From assembly GCA_004151065.3 (NCBI GenBank), contig NWUY0300015724.1:37408-50088 (forward strand): a stretch of 12,681 bases of DNA, read 5' to 3'. This stretch comes from Larix sibirica. Taxonomy: Eukaryota; Streptophyta; Pinopsida; Pinales; Pinaceae. The notes under the pieces were generated by a model. That model saw only the letters and a list, made by a program, of their open reading frames with translations, was not told where the DNA came from and made no database searches. The position numbers were made by a program, and so were the translations under genes. Below are positions 1 through 8,342 of the stretch, piece after piece (the stretch's first letter is position 1; the number at the start of each line of letters is the position of its first letter).

Positions 1-476
1 TGAATGGCATGTCTACTGCAGCATGCCTATTTGTTGTGTTTTAGATTGTTGAGGATGTGATTTCTTCAGCTCCCCCACATCAACAATGTACAATTATAAT
101 TTACCATCCCCAAGTAACTTCAAACAATGATAATCTTTATGAGACGTGCAAAGCTACAGTGTTGCAAAGCTATAGTGAGATAGTTTGCCAATAGCTTGTC
201 AGGTATAAGAGAGTCATCTGCAATGAATTCCAATATTTCTGGATATATAAACACCTCTTAAAAATTCAAATAGCACAAGAACAAGACTAACAGTGCTAGC
301 AACAGAAAACAAAAACAAAAATTCAGAAATGTATGAAGCCAAAAGAAAAACCAAAATGCAAAAAGAAATAGAGACTCTGATACACAATTTGACGTTCACA
401 ATGGCAGAAATATTGACTTTCAAGTCCTAATAGCAGACTGGAACAAACAAACAATGTTTAGATTCAAGAGTATTAC
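1..476. other. Non-coding flank 3' of the mTERF exon (probable intron)
   Basis: In mTERF transcript direction (minus strand) this follows a donor site at 475-476, so it is probably intron. I found no further mTERF exon in it; the remaining exons should lie left of the window. On the plus strand a 49-codon open stretch (45-194) begins right after a TTTTAG that could pass as a splice acceptor. It matches no family I know and may be chance. A 69-codon minus-strand reading (214-423) is hydrophobic and low in complexity and is not credible as a gene. Confidence 0.5.
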
Positions 477-590
477 CTTCGCTGCAGCAAAATATGCAGT
501 AATATCATCAACATTATCCCCAATGCATTTGCTCAATACCCATGGATACCTCAATATCATCTTCCCAACATCATTTGAACAAATGCCAGC
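477..590 (-). CDS. Internal exon of an mTERF-family protein
   Basis: Seen: on the minus strand an acceptor (TTCTTCAG, AG at 591-592) is followed by 114 nt open in one frame, then a donor (GAAG|GTAATA, GT at 475-476). The 38 residues read AGICSNDVGKMILRYPWVLS and then a 12-residue hydrophilic stretch ending in AYFAAAK. This is the repeat pattern of mitochondrial transcription termination factor (mTERF) proteins: a short helix, then 'hxxMhxxhPxhLs', then an 'xxNhxxxxxFF'-like segment. The PWVLS stretch resembles the plant group that includes Arabidopsis At1g78930, from memory. Known of the family: mTERFs are helical-repeat nucleic-acid-binding proteins of mitochondria or plastids, acting in organelle transcription, splicing or translation. 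Both intron phases are 0, so the exon can be skipped or duplicated without a frameshift. Flanking exons are not in view, so I cannot say whether the gene is intact. A pseudogene fragment is possible, though clean borders and no stop argue for a working exon. Confidence 0.72.
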
Positions 591-784
591 CTGAAGAAAA
601 CATCAGATATGTCAACTGTCGAAAAACACTAGATCTATAAAATCATAAAATGTGTAAAACCAGAATCTTCATGTTTCCAATTTTGTGCAGCAACAAACTT
701 CAACTGTGTTAATTATTATTCCCAAAAACATAATCGGGGAACATTACTGAAGCAAAATCCCTGTCAATACTCTGACAGGACAAA
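591..784. other. Probable intron upstream of the mTERF exon
   Basis: AT-rich sequence between the exon acceptor and the LINE remnant, with stops in all frames on both strands. It ends in the pyrimidine-containing acceptor of the mTERF exon. Nothing else is visible. Confidence 0.4.
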
Positions 785-1457
785 AAAGCTCTAATTACTT
801 CTATATTCTCTTTGTATTGCTTCCCTTTGTTGACCACATCGTCCTCCCAGCTTCTTCTCCAGAAGGTTTAATGAGGTATGCCCTAACCTGCTTTTGTAAC
901 CATCAGCAACTTGTGGCAAACATTAGCAAGACTAAAGTTATGGTCTTCATCACCTCTAGGGATGCTCTATCCCCTCTTCCTACGCCTATTTCACTATTAT
1001 TTTTAAAATTATATTTTATAGCTAACTCCCTACGGCATGTAGGGTCTTCTTCTTGTTCATATCTCTTTAGGATTCTCTACTGATCATAATACCGATTTTT
1101 CTCTATGGGGTAGAGATTTGAGGTCCTACCTTACTGCCAGCTAATTGGGCTTGCATTCAACAACTACAGTCCCTCATGTTGCAATCAATCATCTAATGAA
1201 AGCAAGCAGTCCCACAATGCATTGTGCCAGACACATTTCACACCCATCACATCCACCTTGAGAGAATTTTAAAACTAGTTTCCTTTCTTCACAAGATACG
1301 CATCATGATAGAGTCAATGTAAAGACATGATAGATGCCCCTCCCTAGCCCCTTTCTCTTGGATGGAGATCACCTCTACCCCCTCAAGATAGAGACACATT
1401 TGGTTCTCTAAAGTCTCCTCACTGCTTCATTCCATTGGCATATCTATCGAGCTATGA
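785..1457 (+). pseudogene. LINE (non-LTR retrotransposon) reverse-transcriptase remnant
   Basis: Seen: two blocks in different frames. Block 1 (about 785-995) reads FVDHIVLPASSPEGL, then CFCNHQQL, then SKTKVMVF. This is the palm of a LINE RT: FVDH sits where the catalytic YADD box belongs, and the ASSPEGL and KTKVMVF motifs follow. Block 2 (1092-1457) reads FLYGVEI-stop-GPTLLPANWA, then LVSFLHKIR and WFSKVSSLLHSIGISIE, the C-terminal part of plant RTE-like LINE polyproteins. The segment between is shortened and shifted by two bases. Stops break block 2 (TGA at 1119 where Trp is expected, an adjacent TAA TGA pair, and others). Several fit C-to-T decay. The second catalytic Asp of the active-site box is His, so the enzyme is dead. 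The 5' part (endonuclease and most of the RT) is absent, typical of truncated LINE insertions. It runs antisense to the mTERF exon. Assignment to RTE rather than another clade is by memory of motifs. Confidence 0.82.
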
Positions 1458-1992
1458 CAATTAAGGACAAGGTAATGTGAAGAGATAGCTTAGCAAAATG
1501 TTTCAGTTTTTTTTAGTATAGGTAATAAAGGATGATGGGAGGACCAAGAGACTAGTGCCAATCCAACAATGGCAAATGGAGTCAAGAGGTTAATCTAAGA
1601 GGGCAAGTTCATAAATGGTTAGGGAAACTAGGGCTGCATTATACATACCATAGTAAAATCCTAACAAACTGAAAAATGGAAGGGTAGAAATAGACTAGGA
1701 GGGCTCAAGAAGGTACCACATCAAACCTTGTTAATTACGGGTGACTTATGGAATGAAGTATCAAAGTTAAACAACACTAGAAAGATGATCCAAGCAAATT
1801 AATACATTCAAGCATAAGGCAACAAAGGGAAATATGGGAAATACTTCTCACAATTAACCCTTATAATGAGGCTAACAAACCCTTATCATATAGCCCTAAT
1901 CAAGCAAGTTCTAGCATGATCTGAAATGGATCAATATATAATTTGTCATCTATTTTGGTGCTTTTTGGGTGGAAATAATGGATGAATTGGCT
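1458..1992. other. Non-coding interval, nothing recognised
   Basis: About 535 bases with stops in every frame, moderate AT content and a short T run at 1506-1514. No clear LINE tail, LTR or exon signal was seen. It may contain decayed LINE 3' UTR at its left end. Confidence 0.4.
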
Positions 1993-2806
1993 TGTAGGAC
2001 CCATTTTAGGGGCATGGCTTACTTTCCAAATTTGGGGTCGAAAATTGTCCGAAACCTTCCGAAGCCATTTTGAGGCATCAAACGGCCTTTTTTTCGTCTG
2101 AACTATTTACAAGGCCACAATTACATATTCTGCACACATAGACCTTTCCAACGGTGCAAGAATTGCCTTAATCGAAATTCATATGAGGAAGTTATGCCTC
2201 CTACAAGTTAACCTATTCAGTTGACCACCATGGTACCGAGTGGATTCCATGTCAACTCTCATTACCCACACGTGAAGCTAGTCACGTGTGGACTTTTAAG
2301 AACACTCTAGAGGGTCCAAAAACCTAACACTATTCAAGATTTAAGACATGTAAAAAAGCTAACCCTAGATGGCTATTGGGCTACATTAAATATTGGGCAG
2401 TTAGGAGGACAAGGGATTCCATTCTTATGATGTATTTGTATTGTTGCATAGTTGAGCAATAGTAAGGGAGTAGATATTAGAGCACAATAGAGGAAGTAGG
2501 AGATCCTGTAGTAGCCATGCAGGCCACAGAGTCATAGGTAACTCCATAGAGAGTACCACTTTCTTTGATTTGCATTGCATATTGGAGAAGAAAAGAGCAA
2601 GGCATAGTCCTCACTTTTGGCTAGGTTTCTCCCCATAGTGGATTTTCCCAGGGTATATCTTAGATGTGTTATTTTACTCTAGTTATTTTCCTTTCAGTTC
2701 CAATTTATTTAGCATTTCATGGAATTAAGCTAACACAGCGAATTAAGTTGTAAGATCCGTCGTGACGAACTATTCTAGTGGAAAATCAATGACAGTTTAG
2801 AGATCA
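1993..2806 (+). repeat. Long terminal repeat of an LTR retrotransposon (probable 5' LTR)
   Basis: The right edge is supported by CA at 2805-2806, followed three bases later by a sequence matching the plant initiator-Met tRNA primer site. The interior has features usual for plant LTRs, including a 'tttctccccatagtgg attttcccaggg'-type stretch near 2626-2654 and a perfect G-box hairpin. The left edge is the TG at 1993 (TGTAGGACCC); it is a guess from LTR convention, because no partner LTR is in the window for comparison. At about 814 bp the length is normal for a plant LTR. Copia or Gypsy cannot be settled. Confidence 0.5.
2266..2291. promoter_or_regulatory. Perfect inverted repeat carrying two G-box (CACGTG) cores
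   Basis: Arms CCACACGTGA (2266-2275) and TCACGTGTGG (2282-2291) are exact reverse complements around a 6-base spacer. Each arm contains ACGTG, the core bound by plant bZIP and bHLH factors, within a longer ABRE/G-box-like context. It lies in the presumed U3 part of the LTR, where enhancer elements normally sit. A regulatory role is inferred. Confidence 0.45.
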
Positions 2807-2809
2807 TAC

Positions 2810-2821
2810 TAGTATCAGAGC
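2810..2821 (+). other. Primer-binding site, initiator-Met tRNA type
   Basis: TAGTATCAGAGC differs by one base from the plant consensus TGGTATCAGAGC, complementary to the 3' end of initiator Met tRNA. It starts 3 bases after the CA end of the LTR, the normal spacing. It fixes the element's direction as plus strand. Confidence 0.7.
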
Positions 2822-2872
2822 AATTTTCTTTTTCAGTTTTTTTCGGTAATTGCAAGATCCAGTAGTTGGTGA

Positions 2873-3028
2873 AAAACAAATCTTCAAACCCTAGCCATTA
2901 CAGATGAGTCTGGTGAAAAATCGAGGGGCAAATATGAAGAGGGATTTACAAAGCTGGAAATAGAAGTTGTTGATATCACTCACAATCTATCCATCCTCAT
3001 GGCNTATCCAAATATCTCAAACCTTTAA
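2873..3028 (+). pseudogene. Short gag-like stub downstream of the primer site
   Basis: About 51 codons are open in one frame right after the leader, containing EEGFTKLEIEVVDITHNLSI. It is charged then amphipathic, the kind of helical segment found at the N-terminus of plant retrotransposon Gag proteins. It ends in TAA at 3026, and no continuation (zinc knuckle, protease, integrase or RT) follows in any frame. The ambiguous base at 3004 is the third position of a GCN codon, so the residue is Ala whatever the base. The overlapping ATG at 2904 opens a different, 19-codon frame. The gag assignment rests on position and composition, not on a recognised motif. Confidence 0.33.
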
Positions 3029-3445
3029 ATAAAGTTTGGGAGATGTTTGATGGTAGTTATGATACTTGAAACACAATGATTGCAAGCAATTCCAAGAAAA
3101 ACATATTTGTAATGATGAGGGAACTATATAATTACAAAAGGCTAAAATTATGGCAATGTGAATGACATTTTTTTGTTAGATTGATTGTGGCTTTGCTTGC
3201 TATGCCTAAATGGTGTTATTGATGTGAGATTCATTATTAAAAAGATGAATCTAGTTTGTTAAATAATATGTAATCTGTTCTCTTTCTTAATATTTATGTA
3301 TATCAATGTTTGAATGGTTAATGAGATCTCCAAATTTTAATATATATACTCAATTGTGTAATTAGTTAAGTAGGACTTGTGGTATTGATGTGAAACCAAC
3401 TTTAAAAGCCATGATGATATGATAGATTAAATGTGATTGAAAATT
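3029..3445. other. AT-rich non-coding interval
   Basis: No open frame of note and no recognised element. It probably includes decayed retrotransposon internal sequence at its left end; there is no sign of pol. Confidence 0.35.
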
Positions 3446-3728
3446 AAGTGCAAAATTGGGGTTTGTAAAGTGCAAAATTAGATTCTAAAAGTGTCAATAT
3501 TTATTTTCAAAAATGCAAAATCGGATTCATAAAGTGTCAATATTGGTTTTCAAAAGTGCAAAATCAAATTCTGAAAGTGTCAATATAAACTTTGAAAAGT
3601 GCAAAATATGGTTTCAAAAATGTCATTCAAAAAATGAAAAAATTCAGTTCCAAAAATGCCCATATCATACTGAAAAGTGTACTTTTGGAACTTGATATTG
3701 GCACTTTTGAAACTAGATTTTGCACTTT
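3446..3728. repeat. Array of 21-22 bp units ending in an inverted copy
   Basis: From 3446 to about 3625, units of 21-22 bp follow one another. Two types largely alternate, 'aagtgcaaaat...' and 'aagtgtcaata...', giving a higher-order period near 42 bp; roughly eight to ten units are discernible, decaying at the right. At 3695-3728 the same two-unit block occurs in reverse complement, pairing with 3553-3586 (34-bp arms, about five mismatches). The array could therefore fold into a long imperfect hairpin. The overlapping short reading frames (3513-3810) are by-products of a 21-bp period, which is a multiple of three, and should not be taken as genes. Confidence 0.75.
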
Positions 3729-3869
3729 AAAATCTTCAATTTTGGACTTTAGAAATGTTGTTTCTAACCCATCATCAAAGGGGCTTGGACTGGTATTAGT
3801 CCAAATTTAATGAAATAGGGGTTTAAACTTCTATCACCCATCCATGTGTCCCCATTAAAGTGAAAGAGG

Positions 3870-4524
3870 TGTTGGAATAGGTGTGTCATACACCTTGCAG
3901 TCCTACAATAGAGTAGGTAATGATTGCTCAGCAGTAGTAGGGAATAAATTTTGAGTAGTTGAGTAATATAAGGCTATGAATGTTGTAGTAATAGTTGGCC
4001 AATTGTTGGTAGTTTATAGCATGTAGAATTGGAAAACCATAAATGGTTTATGGTTTTTTATGCCTATTTATTGAATACTAGGGTTGAAGGTAATATGTTA
4101 GTGTTTTTAAACTTACTATTATGCTGCCAAAATTTATCCAAAACATTTTTGTTGTTGGATGCTTTTATTAATAGAATAAAGACTGTAATATATTGTAAGC
4201 ATTTGTAAGTGTTGAATAATATATTGAGCAACACACTTTGGCTAAGTGAGGTCCTTATGGTGCTTTACTTCGTAAATATTATAAGACATGTTACACCTTT
4301 TGCAAACAAACAATGTTCATGGGTTCTATCAACATTTAATTATACAAAACACAAGCTTACATTCTTTAATCTATCTATGTGTAAGCTCCCTCATCATTTG
4401 TGCCTTATCCTTTCACAAGGCTACGATGAAGAATGATGACTCATCTCTATTAATGAATTTGATATTTGGCTTAGGCTAATGTCTTATTCAAATTCAATCT
4501 TGAAGTTTGATTTGCAATTTTATA
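3870..4524 (+). repeat. Probable second LTR, Copia-like
   Basis: It begins TGTTGGAATA, the usual start of many plant Copia LTRs, and its right edge is three bases before a TGGTATCA primer-site-like sequence. The terminal dinucleotide there is TA rather than CA, so that edge is decayed or misplaced. The interior has a perfect hairpin at 4033-4057 and an AATAAA at 4175-4180 within a T/A-rich stretch, as expected for the R region. The length of about 655 bp is reasonable. No partner LTR is in the window, and no gag or pol follows. It could be a solo or 3'-deleted copy. Confidence 0.45.
4033..4057. repeat. Perfect 11-bp hairpin inside the LTR
   Basis: AAAACCATAAA, loop TGG, TTTATGGTTTT. The arms match exactly. 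It lies about 120 bases before the AATAAA signal of the presumed LTR. Confidence 0.6.
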
Positions 4525-4527
4525 AAG

Positions 4528-4538
4528 TGGTATCAATG
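4528..4538 (+). other. Degenerate initiator-Met tRNA primer site
   Basis: TGGTATCAATG keeps the first eight bases of the TGGTATCAGAGC consensus and then diverges. Its position three bases after the presumed LTR end supports the reading, but eight bases alone is weak evidence. Confidence 0.4.
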
Positions 4539-4807
4539 TACTTTTCCTTCTACGAACAACCTTTATATCATTAGTGAATGTATACTCTGAAATTTTTACA
4601 TCAAACATTTTAATCCTTAAAAGTCTTTAAACTTGGTTTTAAAATCATTTCCGATTTTATTGTCAAATTTGTGTTTTCAACCTTATAAGATATTTTTCAT
4701 TATGTAAAACAATTTTGAAGATTTTACTATATCAATAATTAACAAGCTCCCAAATGTTCCAAAACCTTTGTCCTTTAGTAAAGCCATCTATATATTCTCT
4801 CACGCAA
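4539..4807. other. AT-rich non-coding interval
   Basis: It follows the degenerate primer site where gag would start in an intact Copia element. No gag-like frame is present, so either the element is internally deleted or the primer site is spurious. Confidence 0.35.
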
Positions 4808-5073
4808 TATATTAAGAAGTTATTTGTTAATGGTCTAAACCTTTATTTATCATATCTATTAGTTGTAAAACTAAAAAATTTAAACAAAATGTAGTTTCTA
4901 TAAATTTTGTAACACAAGTGTAAACACTATGTAAAGATTTTATATTGAGAAGTTATTTGGTAATGGTCAAAACCTTTATTTATCATGTCTATTAATTGTA
5001 AAACTACAAAATTTAAACAAAATGTAATTTCTATAAATTTTGTAACACAAGTGTAAACACTATGTAAAGATTT
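4808..5073. repeat. 133-bp tandem duplication, two copies
   Basis: 4808-4940 and 4941-5073 align base for base at an offset of 133 with no indel. About eight to nine differences give roughly 93% identity. The unit is AT-rich and non-coding. Confidence 0.9.
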
Positions 5074-5580
5074 TATTGTGTTACAATATAAAAATATCAA
5101 ATGGCATTATTTATATATACTTCTCCAAAAAAAAATATACCATTATGTCAATGAATCCTTCCATCAATCAAGTTCTACCCAGAAAGGAGGCCTACCACAC
5201 CGAGTATAGCAAGTAGCAAGTTTAGCTGAAATCTTTGGTCCAATTTGCCAGGTGTTCATCGAACTCGACAAATTTAACCAGAACTTGGCAAGTCCAAAAT
5301 AACTCATCAAGCTTGTGACAATTGGCTGCAATTTAGGAGAACATCAGACTTATCTGGTGAAATGAAACTTTTTTTTCTTTGTTGACAGGGAGCATTTTCT
5401 GCTGAAAATATTTGACTACATTCAAGGCGGGAATTTAAGGGGCAAAACATTTATCATGCATTATTTTGTCTGTCAAAACTGGTTGAAATTTTTATATACC
5501 TATCTTGTTAAACCACTAATTTTATTGCCAAAACATATTTTTGATGGTCAACATAATTTCCAAATTGTCTTTACTTTACT
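5074..5580. other. Non-coding interval
   Basis: No gene seen. A somewhat less AT-rich patch at about 5165-5345 has no sustained open frame. A poly-T/A stretch is present around 5368-5380. AAGGCGGGAA at 5425 resembles an E2F-type core but stands alone. Confidence 0.35.
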
Positions 5581-5863
5581 TTTATAACTTATGATATATG
5601 ATGTTAGGATCTGGATTTATAATTTATGATGTATGATGTCAAGATCTGATTGGACACTGGAGACGATTCATTATATATTAATTACTGAATGGTACCAAGT
5701 CTTAACCAGTATTTAAAGTCGGAACGGAGGGATTTGTAAATTGGGATATGTATGATGTCAAGATCTGATTGGACACTGGAGACTACTCATTATATATTAA
5801 TTACTGAATGGTGCCAAGTCTTAACCAGTATTTAAAGTCGGAACGGAGGGATTTGTAAATTGG
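5581..5863. repeat. Nested direct repeats: 33-bp pair, then 119-bp period pair
   Basis: 5581-5613 and 5616-5648 are 33-bp direct repeats with four mismatches. The second overlaps the start of a larger duplication: 5629-5744 and 5748-5863 match over 116 bp with three mismatches (about 97% identity), at a period of 119. Thus a small older duplication was followed by a larger, younger one sharing the same 'gtatgatgtcaagatctg' block. No coding capacity is evident. Confidence 0.9.
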
Positions 5864-6186
5864 ACCTCACAGAAAGGAATATTTGGTGAACTCTTCAACC
5901 TTCTACTGCCACATACGCCAACTGTGATTTTGAAAGTGATTTTAAACAATAGCCAATGCCCATTTTCATGTTGTTGTCGGTAAATGAATAAATAGACTGT
6001 AGATATGCTTTTGAATTAAATTAAAGAGTGGTACACTACTAGCTGCTTTGTAGTGGAGATTTGATGATGGCTGACTGGCATTTTTACTCTCCCAAAGTCC
6101 CAATTTGCATCAATCATCCTATATGATTTCACTCACACTTCCTATTATATTGTTTATCACCTGTTTGGGAAGCAAAACACCCCAAC
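5864..6186. other. Non-coding interval
   Basis: Mixed-composition DNA with scattered stops. No element or exon can be supported. Confidence 0.35.
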
Positions 6187-6300
6187 CTGCAAGCCCAGCT
6201 CTATTTCTATAGTATTCCATTCTTCCACAGTTAAGCTATAAGCACTCTGCAGTTTAGAATAGTAACGAAAGCAATGCAATGTGGAACTAAATGCTGGCAT
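6187..6300 (-). CDS. Candidate 5' exon with a transit-peptide-like start (uncertain)
   Basis: On the minus strand an ATG (6298-6300) opens 38 codons ending exactly at a good donor, TTGCAG|GTTGGG (GT at 6185-6186). The first 20 residues, MPAFSSTLHCFRYYSKLQSA, are rich in Ser with Arg and Lys and lack acidic residues, as organelle-targeting peptides do; an acidic stretch follows. The frame is open upstream of the ATG to a TGA about 70 codons before the donor. The exon ends in phase 0, compatible with the mTERF exon at 477-590 on the same strand, and mTERF proteins need such a leader. But no mTERF motif is visible here, the intervening repeats would have to be joined by about 5.6 kb of intron or missed exons, and a 38-codon frame can occur by chance. 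Confidence 0.2.
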
Positions 6301-6548
6301 CTGCACTAGTATTTGGTTTCCAACAGAATCATCATTTTTGGTGCAGCAATCTAATGGTTCAGATGGAACTTGATCAATGATAACTTTTGCAGAAAATTTG
6401 AAATAACATATTCAGATTGCCATAAAAGGGCCAAACCATCAATCGCCCTTACTGTGTTGGGAGAGCAGCATAAAGACAAAGGTTATGCTAAATAAATTAT
6501 AAATCATGTAAAGATATTTGAAATCCATGTATAAAGCTATTTATAAAC

Positions 6549-6696
6549 CTGTACAGCTTTGGTGTTTTCTTCAATTACATCCAAAATCTAAAAAGGATGC
6601 AAAATGGGAATGAAAACTATCAAAGCTGGAGGTTGCCCATAAAGTTCAATTACCTCCCAGTTCCTCAATGCCCTGATTTGAAGTTGTTTTAAGACA
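6549..6696 (-). other. Pair of exon-like segments, unrecognised
   Basis: On the minus strand CTTCAG|TGTCTT (acceptor at 6697-6698) leads a 43-nt segment to GGGAG|GTAATT (6654). Then CTTTTTAG leads a 39-nt segment (6549-6587) ending TACAG|GTTTAT. Joined in frame they read LKQLQIRALRNWE plus ILDVIEENTKAVQ. Four good splice borders and an open joined frame are suggestive. Against it, the implied 66-nt intron is very short for a plant, and the protein matches nothing I know. Confidence 0.15.
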
Positions 6697-6852
6697 CTGA
6701 AGATTTAGATTTTCTGTTTCTATGTGTAGAATTTTATATGGAGTTTGAAATATTTTAGGAAGTTAATTTTACAATGCGCTCAGTGCTAAAGGAGCATGTT
6801 GGTTTTAGGCTTTTAGCTAATATTTTCATTTTATCTTTTTTAACTTAATCCC

Positions 6853-6948
6853 TAGAATAGTAAGATTTGGAAATCGCATGCTCTGATCCTAATTCTTCAA
6901 TAGAAAAGTAACATTTGGAAATTGCATGCTCCATTTCTAATTCTTCAA
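6853..6948. repeat. 48-bp tandem duplication, two copies
   Basis: 6853-6900 and 6901-6948 abut exactly with seven mismatches (about 85% identity). They share 'atttggaaat' and 'gcatgct' and both end 'taattcttcaa'. Non-coding. Confidence 0.85.
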
Positions 6949-8043
6949 TTATTGAAGGGTAACTTTTTTAACAAACTTCATTGTTGAACAGTACATTTTT
7001 TTAGACAACTTTCTCAGGCGGGAAATGCATAAATCCAAAGCATCAAGAAAACAATTTTGATTGGTAAGGGTGAAGACAAATTCCAACATTGACTACATTT
7101 GATGGCCCAAACCAAGTGCTTTTTAGATATTTTTGACAATTTCGATCTAGAAAGTCATTCAGAAGAAACCAATGCAAATTTCCTGACCAGGATGCAATTT
7201 TTTGGTGAGGTAAGCACATTGGGAAACAAAATAAAACAAGGAGCTAGGGCATGCAATATTAAAGGTTTTTTGGGGATTTTCGGCAACCTTTTTAACCAGC
7301 ATTTTTTAAACGCCACAAATAGTCAGTGCATTTTGTAATTTTTCAAAAACATCATAAGCCACTTTAAAAAATGATATTTCTGAAAGATTGCAAAATGGTA
7401 AATATTTTATGTATTTTTCAATATGTAGAGTTTTGCACCAAGTTTAATCAAGTCACCAATTTGAATCTCTATTTTAGGTTTGTTGAATCTTTGCCAAGTC
7501 CAAGTCCCGTGATTTTTCCATATAAACCCATTTAAAAATTATTTTGTAATTAGAGAAAAAAATTAGATACATAGTATTTTCAAACAGTGCATTAAATATC
7601 AATGCACAACAATAAAATAGTTTGTGTGTCTAAGTACAATATAGAAAAGCAAGATGTTAACACAAATCAAGCAAGAGTAGAAAGCATAGAATTGATATGG
7701 TTGTTAAAATAACATTAGTATGTGAGCAATGGACACTATATGCACATGCCAGATCCAGACACTAGTTCAGACATCAAATAATGTGATAATGATATATGTT
7801 GGAAACTCTAAAATCAAGATCAACTTCTTGATGAACATCGTAATCCAGAGATTGGTCTAATTCCTATTCAATTTCTTCCATAACAAATGGATTATAATTA
7901 GCAAATCACTTTCCAATAAAAGTTCTATACGTGATTAGAACTCCTTGAAGGAAATTGCAACCTTATTAGGATCATAATTTATGTACTTGGACATAAAGGG
8001 CTCCTCGGAGGAGAATGCAGTCTATCTAGTGCATGAATCCATT
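6949..8043. other. Non-coding interval of about 1.1 kb
   Basis: No recognised gene. An open frame of 79 codons (7099-7338, plus) has no family resemblance, starts at a non-ATG TTG, and has no usable context. CATATAAACCC near 7520 resembles a TATA box, without supporting downstream features. A small palindrome, CTCCTC-G-GAGGAG, lies at about 8000-8013. The rest is AT-rich and unremarkable. Confidence 0.4.
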
Positions 8044-8306
8044 GATTAGTAAAGATTACACAGTCAATCATTTTCAATAGTGACAGTTTCTTCCTTTCCC
8101 TTAGCAACATATTATGATTATGTCTATAAGATAAAAATGGACATACAATAATTTTGTCATTATATAAGCCAACAAAGCTATATTTGATTAGTAAAGATTA
8201 CTTGTATTGGATCATTTCCAACAGTGGTAGTTTCTTCCTTTCTCTGCGCAACATACTAACATGATGCCTATAAAGATAAATATGAAGATAACTTAATTTC
8301 GTCACT
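8044..8306. repeat. Diverged direct duplication, offset 142 bp
   Basis: 'gattagtaaagattac' begins at 8044 and again at 8186. The two stretches (about 8044-8163 and 8186-8306) then align through 'agtttcttccttt' and 'gcaacata' to 'attttgtcat'/'atttcgtcac', with many substitutions and small gaps. Divergence is much greater than in the neighbouring 212-bp array, so it is an older event. Confidence 0.7.
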
Positions 8307-8342
8307 AATGGAATTATTTGTTTAAATAAGAAATATATATAA

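Noticed and set aside
214-423. 69-codon minus-strand reading frame
   Set aside because: Hydrophobic, low-complexity peptide in AT-rich DNA beside a real exon; no homology or splice context.
3446-3728. CRISPR-like array of short regular repeats
   Set aside because: Units abut with no unique spacers, the sequence is plant-like, and the last block is inverted.
3513-3810. Two overlapping plus-strand reading frames of 60 and 72 codons
   Set aside because: They lie in or run on from a 21-bp repeat whose period is a multiple of three, which creates open frames by itself.
4209-4479. Two overlapping 63-75 codon frames
   Set aside because: They lie inside the presumed LTR in conflicting frames and resemble no retrotransposon protein.
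5165-5345. Possible exon or gene remnant in a less AT-rich patch
   Set aside because: Stops interrupt all frames on both strands and no motif was recognised.
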